Below are positions 47,799-55,762 of a DNA stretch of 64,000 nt, piece after piece. The stretch's first letter is position 1, and every line of letters begins with the position of its first letter. This DNA comes from Stenotrophomonas maltophilia. Its GTDB lineage: Bacteria > Pseudomonadota > Gammaproteobacteria > Xanthomonadales > Xanthomonadaceae. The stretch lies in NCBI RefSeq assembly GCF_006974125.1, contig NZ_CP037858.1, positions 3,348,001-3,412,000 on the forward strand, written 5' to 3'. The position numbers were made by a program, and so were the translations under genes. Under the pieces are notes generated by a model. That model saw only the letters and a program-made list of their open reading frames with translations. It searched no databases and was not told the DNA's origin.

Positions 47799-48059
47799 AT
47801 GGTCAAGATTCGACTGACCCGCGGCGGCGCCAAGAAGCGTCCGTTCTACCACATCATCGTCACCGACGTGCGCAGCGCGCGCGACGGCCGCAACATCGAG
47901 CGCGTTGGTTTCTACAACCCGGTCGCCCAGGGCGGCGAGAAGCGCATCGAGCTGGACCTGGCCCGCGTTGACCATTGGGTCAAGAACGGCGCCCAGCCGA
48001 CCGACAAGGTCCGCAACCTGATCAAGGAAGCGACCAAGTCCCAGGCCGCTGCGGCCTGA
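47799..48059 (+). CDS. rpsP: 30S ribosomal protein S16
   Basis: 86 aa, [20 protein letters not shown] at the start, [13 protein letters not shown] in the middle, Ala-rich end. First gene of the conserved rpsP-rimM-trmD-rplS cluster. Confidence 0.98.
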   Translation: MVKIRLTRGGAKKRPFYHIIVTDVRSARDGRNIERVGFYNPVAQGGEKRIELDLARVDHWVKNGAQPTDKVRNLIKEATKSQAAAA

Positions 48060-48066
48060 TCCTGAC

Positions 48067-48092
48067 GGGCCACGCTTCGGCGTGGCCCTCTT
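48067..48092 (+). terminator. Intercistronic UUCG hairpin between rpsP and rimM
   Basis: GGGCCACGC-TTCG-GCGTGGCCC, 9 perfect pairs, followed by TCTT. The T run is weak, so it may act as a partial terminator or RNA stabiliser that keeps rpsP expression above rimM/trmD. Confidence 0.7.
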
Positions 48093-48103
48093 GGTTGAAG
48101 CAG

Positions 48104-48616
48104 ATGAAAGATATCGAGCGCCGCATCCTGCTGGGCAGGGTTGTCGGCGCTTTTGGTGTGCGCGGCGAAATCAAGCTCGAGTCCTGGACCGAGCCACGTT
48201 CCGCCATTTTCCGTTACCAGCCGTGGATCGTGCGTAGCCCGTCCGGCGTGGAAACCACGATTGAAGGTGTGCGTGGCCGCGACAGCGGCAAGCACCTGGT
48301 CGCCCGTTTCCCCGGCGTCGAGGACCGCGATACCGTCGAAGCGATGCACGGCACCGAGATCTACGTGGCCCGCAGTGCATTGCCGCCGCCGAAGCCCGAC
48401 GAGTACTACTGGGTGGACCTGGAAGGCCTGGACGTGAAGACCACCGAGGGCGTTGCCCTGGGCCAGGTCTCGCACCTGTTCAGCACTGGCGCCAACGACG
48501 TGGTGGTGGTCCGGGGTGACCGCGAGCGGATGATTCCGTTCGTGCAGCCGGACTTCGTCAAATCGGTCGACTTCGAGGCCAACCTGGTCGTGGTCGACTG
48601 GGATCCCGAGTTCTGA
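48104..48616 (+). CDS. rimM: Ribosome maturation factor RimM
   Basis: 170 aa; binds the S19-containing head of the 30S subunit during assembly. [22 protein letters not shown] at the N-terminus (RimM beta-barrel) and [18 protein letters not shown] at the start of the PRC-barrel, ending [10 protein letters not shown]. The ATG at 48104 was chosen; the frame is open into rpsP. The next gene starts 2 nt after the stop. Confidence 0.96.
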   Translation: MKDIERRILLGRVVGAFGVRGEIKLESWTEPRSAIFRYQPWIVRSPSGVETTIEGVRGRDSGKHLVARFPGVEDRDTVEAMHGTEIYVARSALPPPKPDEYYWVDLEGLDVKTTEGVALGQVSHLFSTGANDVVVVRGDRERMIPFVQPDFVKSVDFEANLVVVDWDPEF

Positions 48617-48618
48617 GT

Positions 48619-49383
48619 GTGAGCATGCGTTTCGACGTCATCACCCTGTTTCCCGAGTTCCTCGCCCAGTCCGCCGGACTGGGCGTGGTCGGGCGTGCGC
48701 AGGAAAAGGGACTGTTCAGCCTGCATGGCTGGAATCCCCGTGATTTCGCCGAAGGCAACTACCGCCGGGTGGACGACCGTCCGTTCGGTGGTGGCCCGGG
48801 CATGGTGATGCTGATCGAGCCGTTGCAGGCCTGCCTGCAGGCGATCCGCGATGCTGATCCGACCCCGGCACGGGTGATCCATCTCAGCCCGCAGGGGGCG
48901 CCGTTGATCCAGGCCAAGGTGCGGGAACTGGCGGCATTGCCGCGCATGGTCCTGCTCTGCGGCCGCTACGAGGGCATCGACGAGCGTTTCCTGGAGGCCA
49001 ATGTCGACGAGGAAATCTCCCTCGGCGACTACGTGCTGTCCGGTGGCGAGTTGGGTGCGGCGGTCATCATCGACGCCGTGGCCCGCCTGCAGGACGGTGC
49101 CCTGAATGACGCGGAATCGGCGGCGCAGGACAGCTTCGAGGGCGACCTCGGCCTGCTCGACTGCCCGCACTACAGCCAGCCGGCCCAGCACCCGCTGGGT
49201 GACGTGCCGGACGTACTGCGCTCGGGCAACCATGCGGCCATCGCCGCCTGGCGCCGCCAGCAGTCGCTGGTCCGTACCGCCCAGCGGCGCCCGGACCTGC
49301 TGGATGAACAGGCGCTGGGCAAGGCCGACCGCAAACTGCTGGACCAGGCCCGCCAGGCCCCGAAACAGAAGGCTGACCCCTAG
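48619..49383 (+). CDS. trmD: tRNA (guanine-N1)-methyltransferase TrmD
   Basis: Methylates G37 of tRNAs to prevent frameshifting. 254 aa from the GTG at 48619, or 252 from the ATG at 48625, which gives the family-typical [13 protein letters not shown]. The trefoil-knot SPOUT motifs [11 protein letters not shown] and [14 protein letters not shown] are intact, as is [13 protein letters not shown]. Confidence 0.97.
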   Translation: MSMRFDVITLFPEFLAQSAGLGVVGRAQEKGLFSLHGWNPRDFAEGNYRRVDDRPFGGGPGMVMLIEPLQACLQAIRDADPTPARVIHLSPQGAPLIQAKVRELAALPRMVLLCGRYEGIDERFLEANVDEEISLGDYVLSGGELGAAVIIDAVARLQDGALNDAESAAQDSFEGDLGLLDCPHYSQPAQHPLGDVPDVLRSGNHAAIAAWRRQQSLVRTAQRRPDLLDEQALGKADRKLLDQARQAPKQKADP

Positions 49384-49537
49384 CGCAGGGCTGGCTTTAT
49401 CGGCTATCATGGCCAATTACCGCCAGCCCCGGCCGGCGCGCGCAGTACCCACAACAAACGTGCAGCACAGTCCGGTGACTGCATGAGCCTACGTTGTCGA
49501 CACGACACGCCCACCCGAACAAGAATCGGTGTAACCC
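49384..49537 (+). promoter_or_regulatory. rplS upstream/leader region
   Basis: 154 nt without a gene. CTATCATGG near 49401-49409 is a possible -10. No strong hairpin was seen. This may be an untranslated leader allowing separate control of rplS. Confidence 0.35.
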
Positions 49538-49939
49538 ATGAGCAAGCTGAACAAGTCCATCGTCGCGGAATTCGAATCCGCCCAGATCACCCGTGAACTG
49601 CCGAAGTTCAGCCAGGGCGACACCGTTGTCGTCAACGTGAAGGTGAAGGAAGGCAGCCGCGAGCGCGTGCAGGCCTACGAAGGCGTCGTCATCGCCACCA
49701 AGAACGCCGGCCTGAACTCCTCGTTCACCGTCCGCAAGATTTCGCACGGCTACGGCGTCGAGCGTGTTTTCCAGACCCACAGCGCCATCATCGACTCGGT
49801 CGAAGTGAAGCGTCGTGGTAAGGTCCGCGCCGGCAAGCTGTACTACCTGCGTGGCCTGGAAGGCAAGGCTGCCCGCATCAAGGAAGACCTGGCTGCTGCT
49901 GCTGCCGCCAAGGCTGCCCGTCTGGCCGAAAAGGCCTGA
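49538..49939 (+). CDS. rplS: 50S ribosomal protein L19
   Basis: 133 aa; [42 protein letters not shown] and the [16 protein letters not shown] signature. The Ala/Lys-rich tail ([17 protein letters not shown]) is slightly longer than in E. coli. Last gene of the cluster. Confidence 0.98.
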   Translation: MSKLNKSIVAEFESAQITRELPKFSQGDTVVVNVKVKEGSRERVQAYEGVVIATKNAGLNSSFTVRKISHGYGVERVFQTHSAIIDSVEVKRRGKVRAGKLYYLRGLEGKAARIKEDLAAAAAAKAARLAEKA

Positions 49940-49941
49940 TA

Positions 49942-49988
49942 AACAACTTCGGTTGTTGCCGCGACGGCCACCTTCGGGTGGCCGTTTG
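49942..49988 (+). terminator. Two consecutive UUCG hairpins after rplS
   Basis: AACAAC-TTCG-GTTGTT (49942-49957), then ACGGCCACC-TTCG-GGTGGCCGT (49964-49985) followed by TTGCGTTT. The second is the likely terminator. Confidence 0.75.
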
Positions 49989-50021
49989 CGTTTCCGGCAT
50001 CGCATCGGCCACGATCAGGTG

Positions 50022-50402
50022 ATGAACGACATCAACCCGCGCTATCCGGCCGTGATCCAGTCGGCGTTGCGCTTCCTCGACGGCAAGGGGCTGGCGCGCG
50101 TGCAGTCGGCGCCGCTGCTGCACCGCCTGCTGTGGCGCCTGGGCATTGCCCTGCCGCCACCGATCCTGGCGGGCTTCGGCATCAATGCGCTGGTGCAGGG
50201 CCTGTTGTTCGGGCTGTTCTGGACCGCGCTGATGTGGCTGATGCTGTGGCAGGGCAGCGAGCGCCCGCTGGCGCTGTTGCTGGTTGCCGGCCTGGTGGCC
50301 GGTGCGCTGTTCGGCATGGTGATGGCGGCGCTGATGCGCTCGCTGCGCCGGCACCGCAAGCTGCCGGACTGGCGGCAGTTCCAGGCGCGGCAGGCGGACT
50401 GA
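50022..50402 (+). CDS. DUF6404-like small membrane protein
   Basis: 126 aa. The N-terminal soluble part (FLDGKGLARVQSAPLLHRLLWRLGIALPPP) and two membrane helices (LVQGLLFGLFWTALMWLMLW, PLALLLVAGLVAGALFGMVM), ending with a basic tail. The pattern fits small proteins annotated DUF6404. Function unknown. The ATG at 50022 follows CAGGTG. Confidence 0.68.
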   Translation: MNDINPRYPAVIQSALRFLDGKGLARVQSAPLLHRLLWRLGIALPPPILAGFGINALVQGLLFGLFWTALMWLMLWQGSERPLALLLVAGLVAGALFGMVMAALMRSLRRHRKLPDWRQFQARQAD

Positions 50403-50481
50403 GCCGATGGCGCACTGCGCCGTGACCACCGGCTACGGGCCGCGCTAGGCTGCAGCGTCATCCCGATGGTCGTACCGTGCG

Positions 50482-50916
50482 ATGCCTGCCAAGCGAACCG
50501 CGCCTTCCGCCGCGCCTACGTTGCTGTCCGGCGGCAACCCACAGATCGCCAAGGGCGAGGGCGATGCCCCGGTGCAGGCGTACATCGCCGCCATGCCGGA
50601 CTGGAAACGTCCGATCGGCGAACAGCTGGATGCGCTGATCGAACAGGCTGTACCCGGCGTGCACAAGGCGGTGAAGTGGAACTCGCCGATGTATGCGGTG
50701 GCGCCGGGCGAAGGCTGGTTTCTCAGCTTCCATTGCTTTGCCCGCTACATCAAGGTGGCGTTTTTCCGCGGCGCGGCGCTGACGCCGGTGCCACCCGAGC
50801 CGTCCCGGAGCGCCGATACGCGCTACCTGCACATTGCGCAGGATGGCGTGCAGGATGAGGCACAGTTCCTCGATTGGGTGCGCCAGGCCGCCGCGTTGCC
50901 CGGCGAACGCATGTAA
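50482..50916 (+). CDS. DUF1801 domain protein (first of two)
   Basis: 144 aa. YdhG/DUF1801 fold: VQAYIAAMPDWKRPIGEQLDALIEQAVPGVHKAVKWNSPMYA, GWFLSFHCFARYIKVAFF. Members resemble Fe-S scaffold-like or frataxin-like folds, with unknown function. It is followed 38 nt later by a second DUF1801 gene of different sequence. Confidence 0.82.
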   Translation: MPAKRTAPSAAPTLLSGGNPQIAKGEGDAPVQAYIAAMPDWKRPIGEQLDALIEQAVPGVHKAVKWNSPMYAVAPGEGWFLSFHCFARYIKVAFFRGAALTPVPPEPSRSADTRYLHIAQDGVQDEAQFLDWVRQAAALPGERM

Positions 50917-50954
50917 GTCCACCGCTACGATCTCCTTGCCGACGAGAACCGCTG

Positions 50955-51362
50955 ATGGCCACGCACGCGCCGAATCCTGACGATGCCGGAACCCCGGCGG
51001 CTGAACTGATCGATGCACGCATCGCCGAACTGGGCGACTGGCGCGGCGAAACGCTGGCGCGCGTGCGTGCATTGATCCATGAGGCGTTGCCTGACGTGCA
51101 GGAAACCTGGAAGTGGCGTGGCACGCCGGTGTGGGAGCACAACGGTATCCTGTGTACCGGCGAGACCTACAAGCAGGCGGTGAAGCTCACCTTCGCCAAC
51201 GGTGCGGCGCTGGCAGATCCGAAGGGCCTGTTCAACGCCAGCCTGGAGGGCAACACGCGGCGCGCGATCGATATCCATGAAGGTGCGATGCCCAATGGCG
51301 CGGCGTTGAAGGCGTTGCTGCGCGCAGCGGCCACCTTCAACGCGGCGAAGAAGAAACGGTAG
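50955..51362 (+). CDS. DUF1801 domain protein (second of two)
   Basis: 135 aa. LIDARIAELGDWRGETLARVRALIHEALPDVQETWKWRGTPVWEHNGILC and KQAVKLTFANGAAL are typical. Same family as the preceding gene but only distantly similar in sequence, so not a recent duplication. The stop is followed at once by a degenerate SMAG unit (51362-51385). Confidence 0.82.
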   Translation: MATHAPNPDDAGTPAAELIDARIAELGDWRGETLARVRALIHEALPDVQETWKWRGTPVWEHNGILCTGETYKQAVKLTFANGAALADPKGLFNASLEGNTRRAIDIHEGAMPNGAALKALLRAAATFNAAKKKR

Positions 51363-51410
51363 AGCCGGCCGCTGGCTGGCTGTTGCGCGGTGCTTCTGGA
51401 GAGGTGTGAA

Positions 51411-51435
51411 GTTGCCGGCCAGCGGCCGGCACTAC
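51411..51435 (-). repeat. SMAG/REP element supplying the stop of the MATE gene
   Basis: Minus-oriented copy of the GTAGTGCCGGCCGCTGGCCG type. The TAG of its GTAG head is the stop codon of the MATE transporter gene (51434-51432). A degenerate partner in the other orientation is at 51362-51385. Confidence 0.85.
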
Positions 51436-52892
51436 CGTGGTGGTGCGGCATCCGGGTCGGCCACCGGCGACGGCGGGCAGGCCGGGATCTCCGACGGGGT
51501 GGCCAGTTCCTCGGCGTGCGAGGGCTTGCCCATCATCTTCGCCTTGCGCCAGCCGCCCCAGCGGTAATACGCCAGCGACAGCAGCATCGACACGAACGAG
51601 CTGACCGGGAAACTCCACCAGATCGCATCGGCGCCCCAGTACGGCTGCAGCAGTTCGGCGAACGGCACGCGCACGCCCCACAGCGAACCGGCCAGGATCA
51701 GCAGCGGCGGAATCACCGCGCCGGTGGAGCGCACCACGCCGGAGATGACGAAGCTGACACCGAAGAACAGGAACGAGCCGATCACCACGTGGTTGAGGTG
51801 GCGGGCGATGTCCAGCGCCTGGCTGGCCGGTGGCAGGAACAGGGCCAGCAGCTGGCGGTCGAACACCACCAGCGGCAGGATCAGCGCGCCGGTCAGCAGG
51901 AAATTGAACAGCACGCCCTGGCGCGCGGTGCCGCGCACCCGGTCCCAGCGCTGAGCACCGACGTTCTGCGCCGCCATCGACGAGCACGCCGCGCCGATCG
52001 CCATCGCCGGCATCTGCAGGTAGTTCCACAGCTGCAGCGATGCGCCATAACCCGCGCCGGTGTCGGTGCCGTACTGGTTGACCATGGTCATCAGCAGGAT
52101 CACCGACAGCGAGATCAGCACCATCTGCAGGCCCATCGGCACGCCCTTGATCACCAGGGCTTTGAGGATGGCCAGGTCGAGCTTGAACAGCCGCATGTCG
52201 GCACGGCCCAGCCACAAGGTGTGGCGCTTGTGCCGCATGTACAGCAGTAGGCCGGCCAGCGACAGCGTCTGCGCGACCAGCGTGGCCCAGGCCGAGCCGG
52301 CAATGCCGAGCGCAGGGAACGGGCCCATGCCGAAGATCAGTACCGGGTTCAGCACGATGTCCAGCGCCACCGAGACCATCAGGAAGCGGAACGGCGTGCG
52401 CGAGTCGCCCGCACCGCGCAGCGCGGCGGTGAGGAAGGCGAACGCATACAGCGTTGGCATCGCCAGGAAGATGATCTGCAGGTAGGCCTCGGCCAGCGGC
52501 AGCGAAGCGGCCGGCGTGCCCATCGCTGCCAGCAGCGGATGGGCCATGAACCAGCCGGCGATGGCGATGATCACCGACAGGCCGATGAAGAAGGTGGCGC
52601 TGGTGCCGACCACGCGCCGCGCCTGCGCGATGTCGCGCGCGCCGATGGCCTGGCCGATCAGGATGGTCGAGGCCATGCCGAAGCCGAACACCGAGCCGAT
52701 CAGGAAGAACATGATGTTGTTGGCGTTCGCGGTGGCGGTCAGTGCCGCCTCGCCGAGGAAGCGCCCGACCCAGACCGCATTCACCGAACCGTTCAGCGAC
52801 TGCGCGATGTTGCCTGCCAGGATCGGCAGTGAAAACAGCAGAAGATTGCGCCCGATCGAGCCGGAGGTCAGGTCAAGCGGCGCTTTGGCCAT
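51432..52892 (-). CDS. MATE family multidrug/Na+ efflux transporter
   Basis: 486 aa, twelve-helix inner-membrane antiporter. MATE features: LFSLPILAGNIAQSLNGSVNAVWVGRFLGEAALTATANANN in the first two helices, AALRGAGDSRTPFRFLMVSV, and MAAQNVGAQRWDRVRGTARQG in the second half. Substrate unknown. The start at 52892 was chosen by homology. The cytoplasmic C-terminal tail is Pro-rich and ends at a stop inside a SMAG repeat. Confidence 0.9.
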   Translation of the reverse strand: MAKAPLDLTSGSIGRNLLLFSLPILAGNIAQSLNGSVNAVWVGRFLGEAALTATANANNIMFFLIGSVFGFGMASTILIGQAIGARDIAQARRVVGTSATFFIGLSVIIAIAGWFMAHPLLAAMGTPAASLPLAEAYLQIIFLAMPTLYAFAFLTAALRGAGDSRTPFRFLMVSVALDIVLNPVLIFGMGPFPALGIAGSAWATLVAQTLSLAGLLLYMRHKRHTLWLGRADMRLFKLDLAILKALVIKGVPMGLQMVLISLSVILLMTMVNQYGTDTGAGYGASLQLWNYLQMPAMAIGAACSSMAAQNVGAQRWDRVRGTARQGVLFNFLLTGALILPLVVFDRQLLALFLPPASQALDIARHLNHVVIGSFLFFGVSFVISGVVRSTGAVIPPLLILAGSLWGVRVPFAELLQPYWGADAIWWSFPVSSFVSMLLSLAYYRWGGWRKAKMMGKPSHAEELATPSEIPACPPSPVADPDAAPPR

Positions 52893-52954
52893 GGAGTGGT
52901 GATCGAATCCCGGGAGGCGCACACTAGCACCAAGCCGGTTTGCGGGATGTGGCA

Positions 52955-53194
52955 ATGCATCAACGACTGCGGGTGACGCGGGCCCTGGCGCTGGCCTTGA
53001 TCGGCGCCGCACTGGCCGCATGTTCGACAGGTGACCGGCTGGGCGATACCCAGGTGCGGCCGACCGACCGCGCCGAGTGCCTGGTCGGCAGCCAGCGGCA
53101 GGATCTGTCCGCGGGTGTGCCGACCCTGATCGGCGGCACCGGCTGCCGGACCGACCCCGATCATCCGCGTCCCCTGAACAAGCCACCGGAGTAG
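52955..53194 (+). CDS. Small lipoprotein of unknown function
   Basis: 79 aa. Signal peptide with lipobox LAAC (ALALALIGAALAACSTGDRL). The mature part has two cysteines (AECLVGSQ, GTGCRTDP), and the VGSQRQDL...TLIGGTGCR pattern resembles peptidase-inhibitor I78-type small proteins, though it is too short to be sure. Ends 9 nt before hslR. Confidence 0.68.
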   Translation: MHQRLRVTRALALALIGAALAACSTGDRLGDTQVRPTDRAECLVGSQRQDLSAGVPTLIGGTGCRTDPDHPRPLNKPPE

Positions 53195-53203
53195 TCCAGA
53201 TCG

Positions 53204-53611
53204 ATGCATGAACTTCCCCCGCTGTCGCCCAGTGTCCGCCTGGACATCTGGCTGTGGGCGGCCCGTTTCTTCAAGACGCGCAGCCTGGCCAAGCAGGCCA
53301 TCGAAACCGGCAAGGTCAGCGTCGCCGGCCAGCGTCCGAAATCCTCGCGCGCGGTGCGCGTGGGCGAGCAGCTGCAGGTGGATCGTGGCGAGGAGCATTT
53401 CGAGATCCAGGTGCTGGGCCTGAGCGATCAGCGCGGGCCGGCACCGGCGGCGCAGCAGCTGTATGCCGAGAGCGAGGCCTCGAAGGCGCGTCGCGCGGAA
53501 CAGCGTGCGCTGCGCATCGCGGCGCGCGACGGCTTCCAGCCGCCGGAGCACAAGCCGGACAAGCGTGCGCGGCGGCTGATCCGTGCGCTGGGAGACATCG
53601 ACGCGTTGTGA
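53204..53611 (+). CDS. hslR: Heat-shock protein Hsp15 (S4-domain RNA-binding)
   Basis: 135 aa. S4 domain VRLDIWLWAARFFKTRSLAKQAIETGKVSVAGQR, then a basic C-terminal helix (SKARRAEQRALRIAARDG). In E. coli Hsp15 binds stalled 50S subunits carrying nascent chains. Normal length. Confidence 0.93.
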   Translation: MHELPPLSPSVRLDIWLWAARFFKTRSLAKQAIETGKVSVAGQRPKSSRAVRVGEQLQVDRGEEHFEIQVLGLSDQRGPAPAAQQLYAESEASKARRAEQRALRIAARDGFQPPEHKPDKRARRLIRALGDIDAL

Positions 53612-53659
53612 CGCATCCGCAATGCATGGCGGATGCCGTGCGTGCGGAACACCGTCGGC

Positions 53660-53682
53660 AACGCCGGGCCATGCCCGGCGTG
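53660..53682. repeat. GCCGGGC palindrome without GTAG head
   Basis: ACGCCGGGC-CAT-GCCCGGCGT; stem as in the pair at 54944/55019. Confidence 0.6.
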
Positions 53683-53752
53683 CAAGGTTCCGGTCAGCCG
53701 CTGTTGGGTTGACCTCCTGCAGGGTCGGAACATCCTGTCATGGAAGATCGCA

Positions 53753-54943
53753 ATGCGCCTGCGCCACAGCCTGCTGTGCCTGACCCTCGCCGCCGCCCCG
53801 GTGTACGCCGCTGACATCACCTTCTGGGATGCTCCGCAACGCGGCGGCAACAGCATGAACATGTCGCCGCCGGACCGGAACTACTTCGAGGCGCTGCGTG
53901 CCACCGGTGCGACCTGGGTACGGCTGGTACCGGACAAGTGGAAGGGGCAGGGCGGCCGTGACTTCCTGATCGGCAACGCCGACGACTATCAAGGGCTGGT
54001 CGCCGCCGACCTGGTGACGCTGCGCCGAGTGCTGGACGATGCCGACGCGGCCGGACTGAAAGTGGTGCTGACCCCGCTGTCGCTGCCGTTGCTGCGCTGG
54101 AAGCAGCACAACGGTGACAAGGTCGATCAGCGCCTGTGGCAATCCTTCGACAATCACGCTCCGGCACTGCGCTTCTGGCATGACCTGGCCGAGGCGCTGA
54201 AGGGGCATCCCGCATTGGCCGCCTACAACCTGGTCAATGAGCCCGTGCCGGAATACGGTGCCGGCCTGGCCGAGCATGCGTCCACCGAGGCGATGGAGCA
54301 GTGGTACGCCGGGGTGCAGGACGGCCCACGCGATCTGCGCCGCTTCTACTCCGACTTGATCACCCGCATCCGCGAGGTCGACGCGGAGATGCCGCTGATG
54401 CTGGATGCGGGCTGGTACGCCGCCGCCGACGGTTTCAACTACTGGCCGGCGCCGCTGGCGGATTCGAAGCTGCTCTACAGCGTGCATATGTACGAGCCGT
54501 ATGCCGCAACCAGTGCGCCGAACCAGGCGCGTGCGAAGCCGTACCGCTATCCGGCGCAGGTGCCGTTTGGTGGTCGCAGTGAGCGCTGGGATGCGGCGCG
54601 TGTACGCCGTTACCTGCAGCAGCCGATGACGTGGGCGGCCTCGCATGGCGTGGGTGCCAACCGCATGGTGGTTGGCGAGTTCGGCTGCATGCGGCGCTGG
54701 CCCGACTGCCAGCGCTACCTGCAGGATGTGCTGCAGGTGCTGGAGCAGGAGAAGGTGCATTGGGCCTTCTACGCCTTCCGCGAGGATGGGTGGGATGGCA
54801 TGGACTACGAGCTGGGCGACGGGCCGCTGCCGTGGTCGTACTGGCAGGCGCAGGAGAAGGGGAAGACCGTGGCGCCGCCGCGTTCGATGCAGGCGCCGTT
54901 GTTCGCGCCGGTTCTGGAGCGGCTGAAGGCGGGCAACCGGTAG
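53753..54943 (+). CDS. Exported glycoside hydrolase family 5-like (cellulase-type) enzyme
   Basis: 396 aa. Signal peptide MRLRHSLLCLTLAAAPVYA. TIM-barrel with the acid/base Glu in LAAYNLVNEPVPEYG and the nucleophile Glu in MVVGEFGCMRRW, plus YSVHMYEPYA and a C-terminal Trp-rich strand (VHWAFYAFREDGWDGMDYE). Catalytic residues are intact, so activity on a beta-glucan is likely; the substrate could be plant or own exopolysaccharide. The frame is open upstream; the ATG at 53753 gives the signal peptide. Confidence 0.86.
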   Translation: MRLRHSLLCLTLAAAPVYAADITFWDAPQRGGNSMNMSPPDRNYFEALRATGATWVRLVPDKWKGQGGRDFLIGNADDYQGLVAADLVTLRRVLDDADAAGLKVVLTPLSLPLLRWKQHNGDKVDQRLWQSFDNHAPALRFWHDLAEALKGHPALAAYNLVNEPVPEYGAGLAEHASTEAMEQWYAGVQDGPRDLRRFYSDLITRIREVDAEMPLMLDAGWYAAADGFNYWPAPLADSKLLYSVHMYEPYAATSAPNQARAKPYRYPAQVPFGGRSERWDAARVRRYLQQPMTWAASHGVGANRMVVGEFGCMRRWPDCQRYLQDVLQVLEQEKVHWAFYAFREDGWDGMDYELGDGPLPWSYWQAQEKGKTVAPPRSMQAPLFAPVLERLKAGNR

Positions 54944-55042
54944 GACGCCGGGCATGGCCCGGCGCTACCCACGGAGATGCCGGTCTCGCCCGGCGGATAT
55001 CGATGAACGCGACGCCCGGTAGCGCCGGGCCATGCCCGGCGA
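54944..55042. repeat. Inverted pair of GTAG-headed GCCGGGC elements
   Basis: 54944-54968 (minus orientation, GTAGCGCCGGGCC-AT type) and 55019-55042 (plus orientation), 50 nt apart, between the convergent GH5 and DUF937 genes. Confidence 0.78.
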
Positions 55043-55051
55043 CACCTTCCG

Positions 55052-55654
55052 TCAGCGCTTGCCACCCAGCAGGTTGCCGCCCAGCTTCAGCAGGTCGCCC
55101 ACACCCAGCTGGCCATCGCCGTCCTGGTCCAGCAGGCTGCCGAGCAGGCCACCGGCAAGACCGCCCTGTTGCTGCACCTGCTGCTTTTCCTGGCCGAGCG
55201 CCTGGCTGAGCGAGCCGGCATCGGCCTGGCCGCCACCGAGGCGCTGGGCAAGGAAGGCCATCACGATCGGGGCGAGGATCTGCAGCAGCTGGCTGGTGCG
55301 GCCGCTGTCGAGCTGGGTGGCCTGGGCCAGGCCGGTTTCCACCTTCTGCTGGCTACCGCCGAAGATGTGGCCGAGGATGCCGGCGCCGTCGCTGGCGGCA
55401 CCACCGCCACCGCCGCCCAGCACCGAACCGAGCACGCTGCCCAGGTCCAGGCCACTGTGGTTGTTCTGCAATGCGCCGAGCAGCGCCTGCGCGCCCTGCG
55501 GCTGCGAGGCGTTGTTGCCCAGCGCGCCCATCAGCACCGGCAGCGCGGCGCTGATCGCACCGGAGGCCTGGGTGTCGCTGATGCCGAGCTGCTGCGACAC
55601 CTGCTGCAGCGGGGCGCCCTGCAGTTTGGAGAGAAGTTCATCGGTCAGGCTCAT
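55052..55654 (-). CDS. DUF937 protein with a terminal EF-hand-like loop
   Basis: 200 aa. DUF937 (YidB-like) features: LLSKLQGAPLQQVSQQLG, AALPVLMGALGNNASQ and a Gly-rich linker (SVLGGGGGGAASDG). The C-terminus has LLDQDGDGQLGVGDLL, matching a calcium-binding EF-hand loop (Asp at positions 1, 3, 5 and 12; about residues 176-187). Cytoplasmic or exported by an unknown route; no signal peptide. Function unknown. Confidence 0.83.
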   Translation of the reverse strand: MSLTDELLSKLQGAPLQQVSQQLGISDTQASGAISAALPVLMGALGNNASQPQGAQALLGALQNNHSGLDLGSVLGSVLGGGGGGAASDGAGILGHIFGGSQQKVETGLAQATQLDSGRTSQLLQILAPIVMAFLAQRLGGGQADAGSLSQALGQEKQQVQQQGGLAGGLLGSLLDQDGDGQLGVGDLLKLGGNLLGGKR

Positions 55655-55762
55655 CAGGGAGATCCTTGATTGGGTTTGGGCGTGCAGACGATACGACGCG
55701 GACCGTTAAAACGGCGACGCCGCCCCACAGGGAGGCGGCGTGCCGTACGCGCGGAGGGGCGA

